64,000 bases of DNA from Monodelphis domestica (Eukaryota; Chordata; Mammalia; Didelphimorphia; Didelphidae): assembly GCF_027887165.1 (NCBI RefSeq), contig NC_077230.1, positions 264,142,976 to 264,206,975 of the forward strand, in the 5' to 3' direction. Under the pieces are notes generated by a model. It had not been told where the DNA came from, did no database searches, and worked only from the letters and a program-made list of their open reading frames with translations. Positions within the stretch are counted from its first letter, which is position 1; each line of letters starts with the position of its first letter. Positions 46,521-58,559 of this stretch are shown here, piece after piece. The translations under genes and the position numbers were made by a program.

Positions 46521-46789
46521 AATCAATCTACGTCTCTGACCTTGGTTTTTCTAATGCAATGCTCTCAATACCCTTTTTAGATATAAAAACACATTTATGG
46601 GATGTTAGTACAGCAGCATCATATAGCTCACTCTAAATTCTTAAATAAATCTACCTTTCTGGGTTTCTCTGGACTCTTGTTTTTTGTATTTTAGAGTTCC
46701 AACTGAAAATTCCAACACAAAGTCCTGTATTCTACTAAAAGCTGATTTTTCTCCCTGTAGCATTGTACCCAACTTTGTAGACTGTTACT

Positions 46790-47580
46790 CTTTATTGTAA
46801 GTCTATAGTATACTGAGGCACATTTTCTAATGCTAGAGAATTTACCTGAGGCACAAAGATGTTAGATAGCCATGACTTGACTGTAATGGAGGGGGAGAAA
46901 TAGAATCCCCCACCACTTAATTCAGGATTACAGTGTGGTAGAGATGGAATGGAGCTAAAGGGTGAAGAGGGGGGATAGATAGTTTCTCCCCTCTCTTTCC
47001 TCAGTAAACCCACACTGGCTGTCTTCGGGGTTGCAGACTATATTTCTTCAGAAACTGAGTTGACATAAAATCCAGGATTAAACTGCTGCTTCTTCCTTGG
47101 GGAGGAAATATTGTTCTCCTCCCCAAAGCTTCAAATCCCTCTCCCTAAATATTATGAGCAGGCACTTGATCTATAGAAATAGTTATTTATTTTTGAGGGA
47201 CACACAAAAGGGTAGGGTAAGTGAGATTGTGGGATAAGGTAACGGGAAAATGGGAAATAGGAAATCCCTAAAGATTAACAATTGAACCCCTTCTCCCCAA
47301 ATCCTGCAGGGTCAGATTTCGCCTGCCTTAACCCTCTGGGGTCAATTGTGAGAGCTGTCTTGACTTCTAACTGCTCTAGTTATGATATGAAGTTCAAGGA
47401 CTGCTTTAGAGGTATAGAGAGAGGAAATTTTCCTGGGGTGGGTAGCTTTATATCAAAGTCTTATCCACTACTGTTGTCTTCTACTGGATTCAGAGGGCCT
47501 GGATTCACAGAACGATGATTAAGACTCGGAGATTCTCTCAGCTCAGTCTCTCTGGAGAGCTCCCCAAATAGAAGTGAGTT
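46790..47580 (-). mobile_element. candidate antisense LTR, ends uncertain
   Basis: A reversed AATAAA (plus-strand TTTATT at 47186-47191), GC-richer flanking sequence and lack of any coding trace are consistent with an LTR inserted in the antisense LINE block. No terminal TG/CA pair or target duplication was established. Confidence 0.28.
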
Positions 47581-48640
47581 GATTATTTGGATCTTCTCAC
47601 TTCCTCTGTTCCTTCTCCAGAATTCTCTGTCCTTCCTGCTCTTCTCCCACTTGAGTTGGTCTTCCAGTGTAATGAATCTGCTTTCCTCTCTTACAACTCT
47701 GAACATCAAATATCATTTACCTTTTGGAATATTGTATTCCAAGATCTCTTTTGTAGGAGAAGCTGTCAGGGCATATAATACCTGTACTGTAGTTTCTTAG
47801 TATATGGATGATTTTTTTTCATGGGTACTTACAAATATTTTTCTTTGATATGAGAGCTCTTGATTATGGGTGACATTCCTTGGACTTTACTTTTTGAGGT
47901 ACCTTTTAGGAAGTGAAAAATGGGTTCCAGGATTTTTGTGGGTTTTTTTTTTGTTAGAATTTTCAGAGAGTTCAGTGATTCTTTAGCCCTCCTTGATCTG
48001 TTTGTTTTTTTTTAGGTCTTTAAAAAATATCAAATACCTTTTATTTTCTTCTATTTATTACATCTTTGTATTTCATTCTAATATTTTTTACTATCTCACA
48101 AAGTCATTGACTAGTATTTGATCTATCAAATTTTCAAGGAATACATTTTCTTGGATAAGGTATTCCTCCCTCTCTTCTAAACTACTTAATTTCCTTCTAA
48201 TTTCTTTCCTGAAGAGCTTTAATTTCATTTGCTATCTCTCACTTCATTTCTTCTAGGAATTCATGTGGTACTTGTAGGAAATGAATTTCTTCCCTTAATT
48301 TTTATGCTTAAAGTTATCATAAAGTTAGATTTGTAATAGTTTTTAATACTGAATGGTGTTTTCTTTGATTAACTCATTATTTTTTTCTTTTGTGACAGGG
48401 ATAGGCTTTTCCTTCCATTGTGTTTTTGTGTGTATCTCTTTCTACTAGAGTTAGGCCACTTGCATCTTTGAGATTGAGAGTACTGGATATCTATTTCAGA
48501 ATATTTTCTGGTTTCTCAGGAGAGAGTGATAGCCTCAGAACCCTCAGGTCTGGGTTGTCCAGTTTTGAGCAGTAGTGTTGGTCTTGTCAGAACCATGTAA
48601 TTAGCACCTTTTCTTGCCACTCCATAAGGCTTCTAAGGTT
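47580..48640 (-). mobile_element. probable antisense LINE-1/HAL1 ORF1 region
   Basis: Repeated plus-strand 'TTTTCTTCTATTTATTACATC', 'AATTTCCTTCTAATTTCTTTCC' and 'TTCATTTCTTCTAGGAATTC' resembles the reverse complement of a coiled-coil ORF1 segment. It is heavily decayed. Confidence 0.4.
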
Positions 48641-48649
48641 TCCATTCTG

Positions 48650-48920
48650 GAGATTTCTGACTACTTGTTCTTACTGTCTCTGGACTAAGAATTAGAATTG
48701 ATAGAACTTGGAAGGCAGTTGGATAAGAAGGAAAAGAAGAAAAGAAGATGACTCCCAAGGTTACACGGACAGTTGGGAAGATTGTGACATCCCCTAGCAT
48801 CAAGGAAATTTGAATGAGTGATGGATTTAGGAGAAAAATTAATGAATTCCATTTTGGACTTTGAGAAGCCAACAGAATATCCAGGTAGACAGATCCAGTA
48901 GATGGCAACGGAGGGTAATG
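48650..48920 (+). repeat. ancient interspersed repeat, 3' part
   Basis: 'TGGATTTAGGAGAAAAATTAATGAATTCC', 'TTTGAGAAGCCAACAGAATATCCAGGTAGA' are recurrent blocks of the family seen at 29100-29520. Confidence 0.45.
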
Positions 48921-48929
48921 TGATATATA

Positions 48930-49100
48930 ATGGAAAAATTTTGCTGGATTTGGAGTCAAATGGCCTGCACTTGAATCTTAGCTATGTTATTCAGTAACTT
49001 TATGACTATCACTTTACCTCAGTTTTCTTTTTTGTTCAAAGAAGGTGCTTAAATAGATGGTTTCTAAAGTCCATATCAGCTCTAAATCTATGATAAGAAG
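48930..49100 (+). repeat. MIR/CORE-type SINE
   Basis: 'TTGCTGGATTTGGAGTCAAATGGCCTGCACTTGAATC', 'ATGACTATCACTTTACCTCAGTTTTC' and 'ATAGATGGTTTCTAAAGTCC'. Confidence 0.65.
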
Positions 49101-49199
49101 TTCAGAATATTAAGAATTCATACAGAGATTTGGATATTATTTCTATGGAAAAGATCAAATTTGTGAGAGCCAGTGAGATTATCTCAAGAGTGTATTGGG

Positions 49200-49375
49200 A
49201 TGGGGGCAAATAGGTGCTCAGTGTTTTAAGAGCCAGGCCTAGAGATGGAGGTCCTGGATTGAAATGTAACCTTGGACCCTTTCTAGCTATATGACCCTGG
49301 GCAAGTAACTTAACCCCCTTTTACTCTTGTTCTGCCTTGGAACTGGTACTAAATATCTATTCTAAGTGGTGAGAA
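49200..49375 (+). repeat. WSINE-type CORE-SINE
   Basis: 'GGGGGCAAATAGGTGCTCAGTG', 'AGGCCTAGAGATGGAGGTCC', 'TATATGACCCTGGGCAAGTAACTTAACC', 'GTTCTGCCTTGGAAC'. Confidence 0.85.
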
Positions 49376-49379
49376 TTTT

Positions 49380-50745
49380 AGACATAATTAAGGTGGTTAA
49401 CAAAAGAGTCAAGATTATCAAGGAAGTATTAGAAGTCTTGAAACAGGATAAACTTTAGGTTCAGGTAGAATCTAGCAAAGAGAGACAAGTGCAGGAAATG
49501 ATGATCAGAGGGAAATGCAGACTTGTTGAGGAGCATGGGAATGGAAAACCTCGGAATAATGGTGAGATCTAAGGTGTGATTGCTTCCTATTAGAGGTAAT
49601 AGAAAGGGATTTAATAGGTATTGGGGCTGAGGCTTGATTTACTGGTCTGCAAGGATAGAATTAGATAGAACCTGCAGGAATTTCCAAAAGAGAAATGCAA
49701 ATCTTGTATAAAGAACCCCAAATTCAGTAAGAGTAGATAGGGCTAATTTGTACTTGAGAAGTTGTGCAGCCTTTTCTGCGCTCCATGCTGCTTGCTGGTG
49801 CCAAATTTTATCTTTTTAACTGATATGAATGTCTTTAAATCATAGCACACTGGAAAGATGCATAGTGGTTAGAAGTGCCCTTAGCATGTTGCCAGCAGTA
49901 TCTTGTGTTTGAGCACTATGTACATCATGAAAGACATTTGCAACAGGAAAAGGAAGTGGATTGGCCACCCAGCAGATGTGAGAGATGAGGTAGAATGCCA
50001 GAATATTATAATGGTTCCCACAAAATATTTAAAGAATTAAAGTAAGGTGCCACATGAGTAGGGCAGTTTCTTCTTGGTAAGATTAATGAAAAGACATAGA
50101 TTAGTCTCATAGGAGAAGGCACAGAGATATATGAGCTTTCTCAGCAGAGGGAGCACCAAAACCAATGAGATCATCATGTCCATTATCTCAGGAAGTCAGT
50201 GGAATGGATAATCCAAAATAATTTTAAAAATCATTCGTGTTAGCTTGGTTATGATTTATAGCATACAATATTTTTCTACTGATTTTGTTTTATTTATTTA
50301 CATACATATTTGTTTTATTTACATAGATTAAAAGTTATTTCTTTTTCCTAGGAATACATTTGCTAAATAGTGGTAGGAGGCATTTGAAAGTATGTTAGGG
50401 AGAAAGGGAGAAACAAAATGCTATTAAATTCACTTGATTATCTACATGTAGATAAATGAATTTATTTTATGAATACAGAGGTAACTACTGCCCTGTGGAA
50501 GAATAGTGTTTTTTTAGTTATAGAGAAAAACAAAAAAAATCTTACTAAGCAATTTATTTTTGTATAAGACTAATTTATTTACAAGTAGCTAAAATAGTCA
50601 ATAAAGGGCACATAATGAAAGGAATACAAAAGAGGATATATAGGGTACATTTATTTAATACAAAGTAAAAATTCATGTTCTCAATAACTTCTTATTGCAC
50701 AACTTTAAAGGTAGTGGAACTTTGCAAATATTCCAAGAAGTTTTG
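49380..50745. other. intron DNA, partly ancient repeat
   Basis: 49380-49740 looks like another piece of the ancient repeat ('AAACTTTAGGTTCAGG...GAAATGATGATCAGAGGG'). Past 49750 nothing is recognised. Confidence 0.35.
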
Positions 50746-50749
50746 CTTT

Positions 50750-51390
50750 AGTATAAACAAATATCAGCCAGTAAACTAGTATTTATTGTGTCCCTTATAT
50801 GCCAAGCACTGTACTAAGTGCTAGAAGTACAAGGAATGGCAGAAGACAGTCCTTGCTCTCAAGGAGTTCACATTCTAATGTGAGAGACATTATACACACA
50901 CTTATCTGCAAACGAGATATATAGGATAAACTGAAGTTAATCAACAGAAGGAAGACACTCCATTAAGTGGTATGGAAGGGTATATGGAGCTAGGGAGCAT
51001 AGTAGGTTGAGTACCAGGCCTGGAGATGGGAGGTCCAGGGTTCAAATGTGACCTTAGACATTTCCTAGCTGTGTGACCCTGGGTATGCCATTTAACCCCA
51101 ATTGCCTAACCCTTATTGCTCTTTTGTCTTGGAAGGGGTTTTTAAAAAAAGGAGATATTAGGAAAGACTTTTGCTGAAGGTGGAACTTTTGCTGAGACTT
51201 GAAGGAAGCCAGGAGGCGGTGAAGATGGAGAGAAATCCAGGAATGGGAGATACAGTGACTGAGAAAATGGCCAGAGTTGAGAGAGAGGATATCTTTTTAA
51301 GCAATAACATTTAATCTAATAGTACATGGGGAGACTATTTAAGAACATAAGGAGAGCACAAAGGTAGGAAGGGTCCAGGTTAAGATTAAA
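50750..51390 (+). repeat. ancient interspersed repeat split by a SINE
   Basis: Head 'AGTATTTATTGTGTCCC...GCCAAGCACTGTACTAAGTGC' and 'TCAAGGAGTTCACATTCTAATG' are followed, after the SINE at 50985-51150, by 'AGACTTGAAGGAAGCCAGGAGG' and 'GAAAATGGCCAGAGTTGAGAGAG'. Confidence 0.6.
50985..51150 (+). repeat. WSINE-type CORE-SINE nested in an older repeat
   Basis: 'AGGGAGCATAGTAGGTTGAGTACCAGGCC', 'TAGCTGTGTGACCCTGGGTATGCC', 'CTCTTTTGTCTTGGAAGGGGTTT' and an A run. Nesting shows it is younger than its host repeat. Confidence 0.85.
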
Positions 51391-51394
51391 AATT

Positions 51395-51999
51395 AATATC
51401 TAAATACGTAAAGTATTATATTTTTATAAGAACTTACTAATTGACTTGAAGAAAAAGGAAAATGATACCCTTGGCAAACCAACCTGTGAAAAGCAGTAAG
51501 AAAGAGCAGGGAGGAAAGCAGGGAAGAAGACTGAAGGTGGGGTAACAGCAAACTTATTTACAAAATGTAAGGATACAAAGTGGGGAATGTAATCCAAGGA
51601 ATTCTGGGAAAAGTAAAGGAATTCTGGGGAATGTAGTCTTGGGGAACACAATTCTATTTTGTTAAAATTAAAATTAGATCTCAATAATAAAAACAAAAAA
51701 TATTTTAGGAGACTTATTACTGATCATTCGAAATCAAGGAATAAAGCGGATACAAAAATAAAAGATCATGTACCAGTGTCTGATTAGCCATTTCAGAATC
51801 CCCACTCACCACCCTCCCCATGTTGACAGGAAGCCAAAGAGTCTAGCAGGACCACCCACTCAATATTTATCCCCTGTCTATAGGAAGTACTGAATGACAG
51901 GAAGTCAGTGGGCTCCTGGGAAATGTAGTTCTTTTTTTAGGGTAACAGATTTTCTATTATACAACTTACAAGTTATAAAGGGTTTTAAAAGCCACTATG
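51395..51999. other. intron DNA, nothing recognised
   Basis: No family recognised. The tandem-like 'GGAATTCTGGGAAAAGTAAAGGAATTCTGGGGAATGTAG' lies at 51598-51637. Confidence 0.4.
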
Positions 52000-52007
52000 T
52001 TCTAGAG

Positions 52008-52233
52008 CAGCATTGGCGAAGTAGTAGCATGGATGCAGAGCTGGCGCTTGGGGAGATGCTCAGTTCCCCCTCTTCCCAGTGCCTGAGGATATTTTTTGCA
52101 TACCCCACCCCTAAGTCCAGCCACCCAAAGCAAGCACTTCTTCCCTCTGCTCTCAAGGATAATGCTGGGGACTGATAGGAAGTTTGAATTTGCCTTCTGG
52201 GCACTTGAACTCAAAAAAAATTTGCCAATGCTG
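52008..52233. mobile_element. hAT-like non-autonomous element, 226 bp, perfect 8-bp target duplication
   Basis: Starts CAGCATTGGCGAAG and ends TTTGCCAATGCTG; the end read on the other strand is CAGCATTGGCAAA, so the inverted ends match at 11 of the first 12 positions or better. It is flanked by TTCTAGAG at 52000-52007 and TTCTAGAG at 52234-52241. These are textbook hAT features. The interior is non-coding. Confidence 0.9.
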
Positions 52234-52559
52234 TTCTAGAGGCTGGACTTGAACCCAGGTCTTCTTGGTTTCACTACACTATACTTCTTATTGTTAAATG
52301 GATAAACTCTTCCCTAATTGTTAAAGATCACAGAATTTAAAAGATGAGAGAAAAATGAGGTATCTTTCAGGGCTATGGTTAGAGTAAATTCATAATCAAT
52401 AAAAGGGAAAATAGCAAAAGACAAGATCAGTTTTGATCATAAAATTAAAAGGCATTTGTACAAATATCTATACAATTAGATTAAGAAAAACCATTGAGTT
52501 GGGAAAGAAATCTTTGCCTCAAGTATGGCTAAAACTGATCTCCAGATGTAGGAGATTGA

Positions 52560-53435
52560 TACTGATACATACTATTTATTTACATTTTTTATTTTAACAT
52601 TGTTTTAAAATTTTGATTTCTAAATTGTCTCCTCCCATCCCTCCCCCACCCTCTGAGAAACTAATCAGTATGATGTCAGTTATGCATGTGAAATAATGCA
52701 AAACATTTATAATTTAGCCACAATTTTTCTTTTAAATGCTTAATATTTTAATCTTTTTTCAACTACATGAAAAAGCATTTAATTTTTTTTTAATTTGAGA
52801 CAAATTCTCACCCTCCCTGTCTTTCCTTCCTGTCCCTGAAACAGCTAGCTAGCAATCTGATACAGATTTTGCATGTGTTAATAGTATAAAACATCTTTCC
52901 ATATTAGTCATATTATGAAAGAGAACTTGGATAAACTAAAGAAAAATGAAGAAATAAAGCAAAATACAGTGTTCTCAATCTGCATTCAGATTCCACCAGT
53001 TCTTTCTCTGGAGAAAAATGTTTTTCATCATGAGTCCTCGAAGACTTTCTTGGATCACTATATTTCTATGAATAGTTAAGTCATTCATAAATGTTCATCA
53101 TATGATATTGCTTTTACTGTATATAATGTTCTCCTCACTTCACTTTGCCTCAGTTCATGTAGGTCTTTCCAGGTTTTTCTTATCATCTTTCCTGTCATTT
53201 TTTATAGCACAGTAGCATTCTATTATAGTTTTACACCACAACTTGTTCAACTATTCCCCAATTGATGGACAACCCCTCAGTTTCCAGTTCTTTGTCACCA
53301 CAAAAAGATGTGCTGTAAATATTTCTGCATGAACAGGTACTTTTACCTTTTTAAAAAATCTGTTTAGGATACTGACTTAGTAATGGTATTACTGGATCAA
53401 AGGATATGCACAGTTTTATAATGTAGCCATATTTT
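52560..53435 (-). mobile_element. antisense LINE-1 3' end, copy A
   Basis: Plus strand runs from 'TCCCTCCCCCACCCTCTGAG' through 'GAGAAAAATGTTTTTCATCATGAGTCC', 'TTTTATAGCACAGTAGCATTC' and 'CCAATTGATGGACAACCCCTCAG' to 'GTATTACTGGATCAAAGGATATGC', the reverse of the marsupial L1 3' end. Confidence 0.85.
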
Positions 53436-54260
53436 AAAAAACAAAACAAGAAAAGTAAAATAAGAAAATTTTACTTCAGTTTGCAAGAGTTCATCAGTTC
53501 TCCCTGTGGAGGTAGATAGCATTTTTTCATCATGAGTCCTTTGGAATGTTCTTGGATTATTTTTATGAGAATAGTCAAGCCTTTCACAATTGGTCATCAT
53601 TACAACATTGCTGTTTGTATGCACAATTTTCTCCTGGTTCTTCTCAATTCAATTTGTATTAGTTAATTGTCAGTCTTATTATTTTTTACCTGAAGCCACT
53701 CCCACCTTGTTCTTTTCTTATAGCACAATAGTACTTCATCACCATCATATACCACAATTTACAGCCATTGCCCAATTGATAAGCATCCCTTCAATCTCTT
53801 TTACATAAAAAAGGTTTGTTCTCTAAATATTTTGGTACATATATTTCTTTTTTTTTCCTTTGAACTCTACAGGACTGATAATGGTATCTGGGTCAGAGGT
53901 CATGCATAGCTTTATAGCTCTTTGGACATAATTTTATTCTCCAGAATGTTTGGAACAGTTTTCCTCTAACAGTTCATTAGTGTACCCATTTTCCCCTCAT
54001 CACTTCCAGCATTTGTTATTTCTGATAGATGGTACATCAGAGTTTTAATTTGCTTTTGTCTAATCAATAGTGATTTTTCAATTTTCATAGAATTATTGAT
54101 AGCTTTGATTTCTTTTGACCATTTGTCAATGGGAGAATGTCTCTTTTTGTAAATTTGACTCATTTCTGTACTCAGTATATATGTATTTGATAAATGAGCC
54201 CTCTATCAGAGGAATTTATTGCAAAAAATGTTGGTATTACTACATTTTTATGTTACTTTT
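53436..54260 (-). mobile_element. antisense LINE-1 3' end, copy B
   Basis: Repeats the same landmarks as copy A ('GGTAGATAGCATTTTTTCATCATGAGTCC', 'TATAGCACAATAGTACTTCATC', 'CCAATTGATAAGCATCCC') and continues further into reversed ORF2 ('TTCTCCAGAATGTTTGGAACAG', 'GACCATTTGTCAATGGGAGAATG'). Confidence 0.85.
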
Positions 54261-56045
54261 ACCAAAATACAATTTTCCTGGCTGTCTTTTTAAATTAGGT
54301 CTATTTTTGCTTTGTCTGAGATGATGATTGTCATCCTTGCCTTTTTAAATTCAGCTAAAGCATATTAAATTTGACTTGAGCCCTTTATTTTAACTCTGTG
54401 AGTATCTTTCTCTTTTAAGTGTATCTCTAAAAAACCTCATATTGTTTTGGATCCTAGATATCTGAGATCTGATCTGGTATCCATTTTTTTACCCACTAAT
54501 GTTTTATGAATGAGCTCATCCCATTCCCATTCCCAGTTATGATAAATGTGTTTTCCACTATTCCATTTTCTTCTTTTGGTTTTATTCTGTCCCTCCTTAA
54601 AAGTCTATTTTGCTTCGAACCATAACCTCCCTTAATTCACCATCCCTTTTATAATCTCCACTCCCTCTCTTTTTATTATCTCCTTCCCCTTCTATTTCCA
54701 TATTTGGTAAGTTAGATTTCCATTCACAACTCTGTGTGTATGTGTCTGTGTGTGTGTGTCTGTATCTGAGTTCCAATGAGAGCAAGGTTAAAGCATTGCC
54801 TCATTTTCCCCACTACTGAAAAAGCTTTTCTTTGAATACCTCTTTTATGTGAGAAAAATTTCTCTATTTTACCTCTTCTTTCCCCTTTCTCCCAGTCCAT
54901 TCCCTTTCTTACCCCTTCATTTTTTTAGATCATTCTAACATAATCAGCTCACCCTCATGCTGTATGTCTATGCAAGTTCCTTTTAATTGCCCTAATGATA
55001 AAGTTCTTAGGAGTTACGTGTATGATCTTCCCACATAGGAATGTAAACTATTTATTGAGTTCTTTATGATTCCTCTTTCCTTTTTACCTTTCTATACTTC
55101 TCTTGAGTCTCATGTCTGAATGTTAAATTTTCTATTCAGCTCTGTGCTTGAAAGTTCTCTGTTTCATTAAATATATATTTTTCTCCTGAAGAATTTTTGC
55201 TGGGTAGACTATTCTTGGTTGTAATCCTAGCTTCTTTTGTCCTCTAATCTATCATGTACTAATAAGCCTTCCACTCTAATGTAGAAACTGCTAAGTCTTG
55301 TGTTATACTGACTGTAACTCCACAGTATTTGAATTATTTCTTTCTGGTTACTTGAAGTATTTTCTCTTTGACCTGGGAAATCTGGAATTTGGTTATAATA
55401 TTCCTGAGTATTCAGTTAGGGGGTCTCTTTTAGGAGATGATTAGTAGATTCTTTCAATTCTGTTTTACCCTCAGAAATTAAGATACCAGGGGAGTTTTCC
55501 TTGATAATTCTTTGAAATGTAATGTCTAGATTCTGCTTTTGCTCATTCAAGTAGTTCAATAATTATTAAATTATCTCTACTTGATCTGTTTTCCAGATCA
55601 GTTGTTTTTCTGTTAAGATATTTCACATTTTCTTCTAGTTTTTCATTCTTTTGACTTTAATTGTTACTTGATGTCTCATGGAGTCATTCGCTCCCACTTG
55701 CCCAGCTACAATTTTAAAAGAATTATTTTCTTCAAGTGACTTGTGCCTCTTTTTCCATGGCCAGTTCTGCTTTTAAAGGAATTTTTTTCTCTGGTGAATT
55801 TTTGGGCCTTTTTTTGCTATTAGACCAATTCTGTTTTATGAGGTGATATTTTCTTTAGTATTTTTGTGCTTCTTTGTTTTTTATCAAGTTGTTAAATCTT
55901 TTCATAATTTTCTTGTATCACTCATTTACTCTACTACTTTTATCTCTTTCTTTAATTTTTCTATGAATTCTTGAAGACATTTTTTCTTTTCACGTTATTT
56001 TCTTCTAAGTCTATGTGTTGGTCTTCTCTGTCACCTATTCTGTTT
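54261..56045 (-). mobile_element. antisense L1/HAL1-like body including ORF1 region
   Basis: 'TTTGTCTGAGATGATGATTGTCATCC', 'GCTGGGTAGACTATTCTTGGTTGTAATCC', 'TTATAATATTCCTGAGTATTC', 'CTTGATCTGTTTTCCAGATCAGTTG' and later 'CCATGGCCAGTTCTGCTTTTAAAGG' are the reversed blocks of a marsupial L1-related element with a coiled-coil ORF1. HAL1 (a LINE-1 lineage lacking ORF2) is my best reading because ORF1-type sequence lies so close to the 3' region. Confidence 0.6.
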
Positions 56046-56567
56046 GAAGAGGAAAAAAATTAAAAATAAGGCATCACAGAAATAGTAATTGGGCAAAATT
56101 GACATAGCAATCTATTTGTTGGCTATTTAAAGTTTCATAATTTGAAAATTTCAATTTCTGCATTGCCATATCTATATTCATTACAACCTAACAAAAAAAA
56201 TGATGCCTGGATAGTAGTACCTTGCCTGATACAACTTATAATTTCCTTGGCAGAAGAGTTATGTGACTTTTAAAAATGGCTATTATTATTCTGGTAATGA
56301 TCCTCCCCAAAGTTGGCTTGGCTGGCCCTCATATGATGGACATATCATTAGTAGACCTCTTCTTAGCTGGCTTTGTTTGGCCAAGTTAACCTTCAGTTCA
56401 CAAAACAGTACTAAAGAACCACCCTTTAAATTTGAATCCATTGTAAATGTATTAGCCCTTTATAAAAAAGTCTAATTTGTTTTTCCTTAAAGAATTTTCA
56501 CTGCTATTCCATGTTGGCATTCTTGTCATTTTAATTCAATAATTTATAGTGTCCTCAACTCTTTTCT

Positions 56568-56780
56568 ATAAGAAGAAGCAACTAGGGATCATGGATAGAG
56601 ATAAGAACTGACTTCTGAGTCAGGAAGACCAGGGTTCAAGTCTGGTTTCTAATGGAAGTCTCTTTAATTTCTCAGGCCTCTAGGTACTTCTTCATAGTCC
56701 TATATTGCCAAGGATTGTCATAAATGGGGTTTCCTCACAGAGAGTTCACTAAATAAGTGGAATGATAGGTCTGGACCTAT
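56568..56780 (+). repeat. Mar1-type CORE-SINE, decayed
   Basis: 'TAGGGATCATGGATAGAG...TTCTGAGTCAGGAAGACCAGGGTTCAAGTC' is the head; the 3' half is decayed ('ATTGCCAAGGATTGTCATAAATGGGG'). Confidence 0.7.
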
Positions 56781-57780
56781 CTATCTCTCTGTCAATCTAT
56801 CTGTCCATCCACAGAATAATACAGAGTTTCTGCCAGTCTATTAGTGAAACTGTCTACCATGAATAAAATGTACAAGACAGCTCACCTCTCTCCTCCAAAC
56901 TTTTCATTTAGGTCTAGTTAGGGGAGAGTATGGATTGAATCAAATGTCACAGGATATTTGACTTTGAATTGCTAGTCCCTGAGTCTGTAGTGAAACATAT
57001 GCTAGACATCAGTGTTCTGCTTAGGAAGTGAAGAGTACGATATTGCTTTATTCTGTTCCCGTTGTTTAAGTCAAATTGTTTATGGAACCCCCCACCCCCC
57101 TTGCTTAATTTCTACTTATCAGTTCTTTCTCCAGAGGAGGACATACAAGTCATTCTTCAAATAATATTTCTGTTTCTCAGAATTCTTTTTGACAGTCTGT
57201 ATTTTCTGTTTGGCAAAATTTATAAACTTGCGGTTCAAAGAATTGATGTCTAGGAGGCTGTAAGTAAGTCTTCCTAATGGAGGAATTAATTATGAATTAT
57301 GTCATAATATTTGTTGTAAAGTATTTCTATTTTGGCAGAATGCTTTACATATTGAATAGATTGTTTAAAAAAGACTTTTAAACTTTTAAAGTATCCCTTG
57401 TATAAAATAATAAATAAAAGTAAAATTCTACTTTTATATTTAAATTTCATTTGCTGATTAGAGAACTTGAAATAGCAACAGCATTTTGCATATTTGGGGG
57501 TTTTACTTTTTATCAGAAAATAACCCAAAGAAGAATGAATGAAAATTGAATTTAAGAACTTAATCAAGTACTTACTAGCCTACAAAATAAAAATAGCAGG
57601 GCATTTTCATTGGTGTAGTACCTTTTGAGAGACTACTGACTTTATTCTCATTTTTATTTAAAGCTCATAATTTGAAGAATTTATTGGTCTTCATCATCTG
57701 TTGGGACTAGCTAGTAAATTGATTAACCTTAACAATTTTCCAAATTTTGAAAAAGATCATTTTGGTGTTTTTACAGTTTG
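56781..57780. other. intron DNA, nothing recognised
   Basis: Starts with a short (CTAT)/(CTGT) stretch to about 56815; the remainder is AT-rich and unassigned. Confidence 0.4.
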
Positions 57781-57784
57781 TTTT

Positions 57785-58550
57785 CTGTTCAATTTAACAG
57801 GCATTTATTAAGTTTTATTTTGTTTAAGACACTGTGATAGGTGCTTTTCATAAAAATACAAAAGATAAAACCTGAATAAGTCTTGCTTTCAGGTATATTA
57901 CATTCAATTGGGGAAATTAATATATACAAAGAATATTAAATAAAAATAGGTCAAAGTATTAAGGGATAGTTACAGATCTAAAATTAGGGAATGTTATATT
58001 ATGTTAAACATGCAAATAACTGGGAATCATCTAATACATACACAGATGTATGACTAGCAGATGAGGGGGTCCAGAAAAGACTACCTGCAGTAGGTGTGAT
58101 ATGAACTGAATCTGAAAGAAGCCAGGGAAGCTCAGGTGAAGGGGAAAGAGTAGAGAATCTCAGACCTGGTGGTTAGCCAGAACAAATGTCCAGAATCCTG
58201 ATATTCTGTGCTCAGAATGTGGATTGTAGAGAGTGTAGAAGGGGAAAACTAGAAAGGTAGGAAAGGACCCTTTCAAAAAGGACCCTTTATATGGCCAAAC
58301 AGAAGATTTCATATTTGAAGTTTGAAGTAATAGAAGAGCCACACAAGTGTGTCTTTTGGTAGAATGGGGGCATTGTGCAACATAAGCCCAGGCAGGCTTG
58401 CACTTAAGGAAAATCACCCTGACAGCTTAAAAGAGCTATGGGAGAGGTGAAGGGAAAAATCTGGAATGAGTGTGAGCCAGGGATAGAGGATGCCATTAAG
58501 ATTTCAAGAGACAGAGAAACCATAACTAGAGACAGGCTTCAGCATACATC
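57785..58550 (+). repeat. ancient interspersed repeat, long decayed copy
   Basis: 'CAGGCATTTATTAAGTTTTA', 'TGATAGGTGCTTTTC', then 'AACTGAATCTGAAAGAAGCCAGGGAAG' and 'GGAAAATCACCCTGACAGC' follow the head-to-tail order of the family at 13960 and 50750. Confidence 0.5.
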
Positions 58551-58559
58551 TTTCCACTG

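Noticed and set aside
46263..48959. Several 60-110 codon frames as possible small genes
   Set aside because: They fall in decayed antisense LINE or LTR sequence and have no conserved motif.
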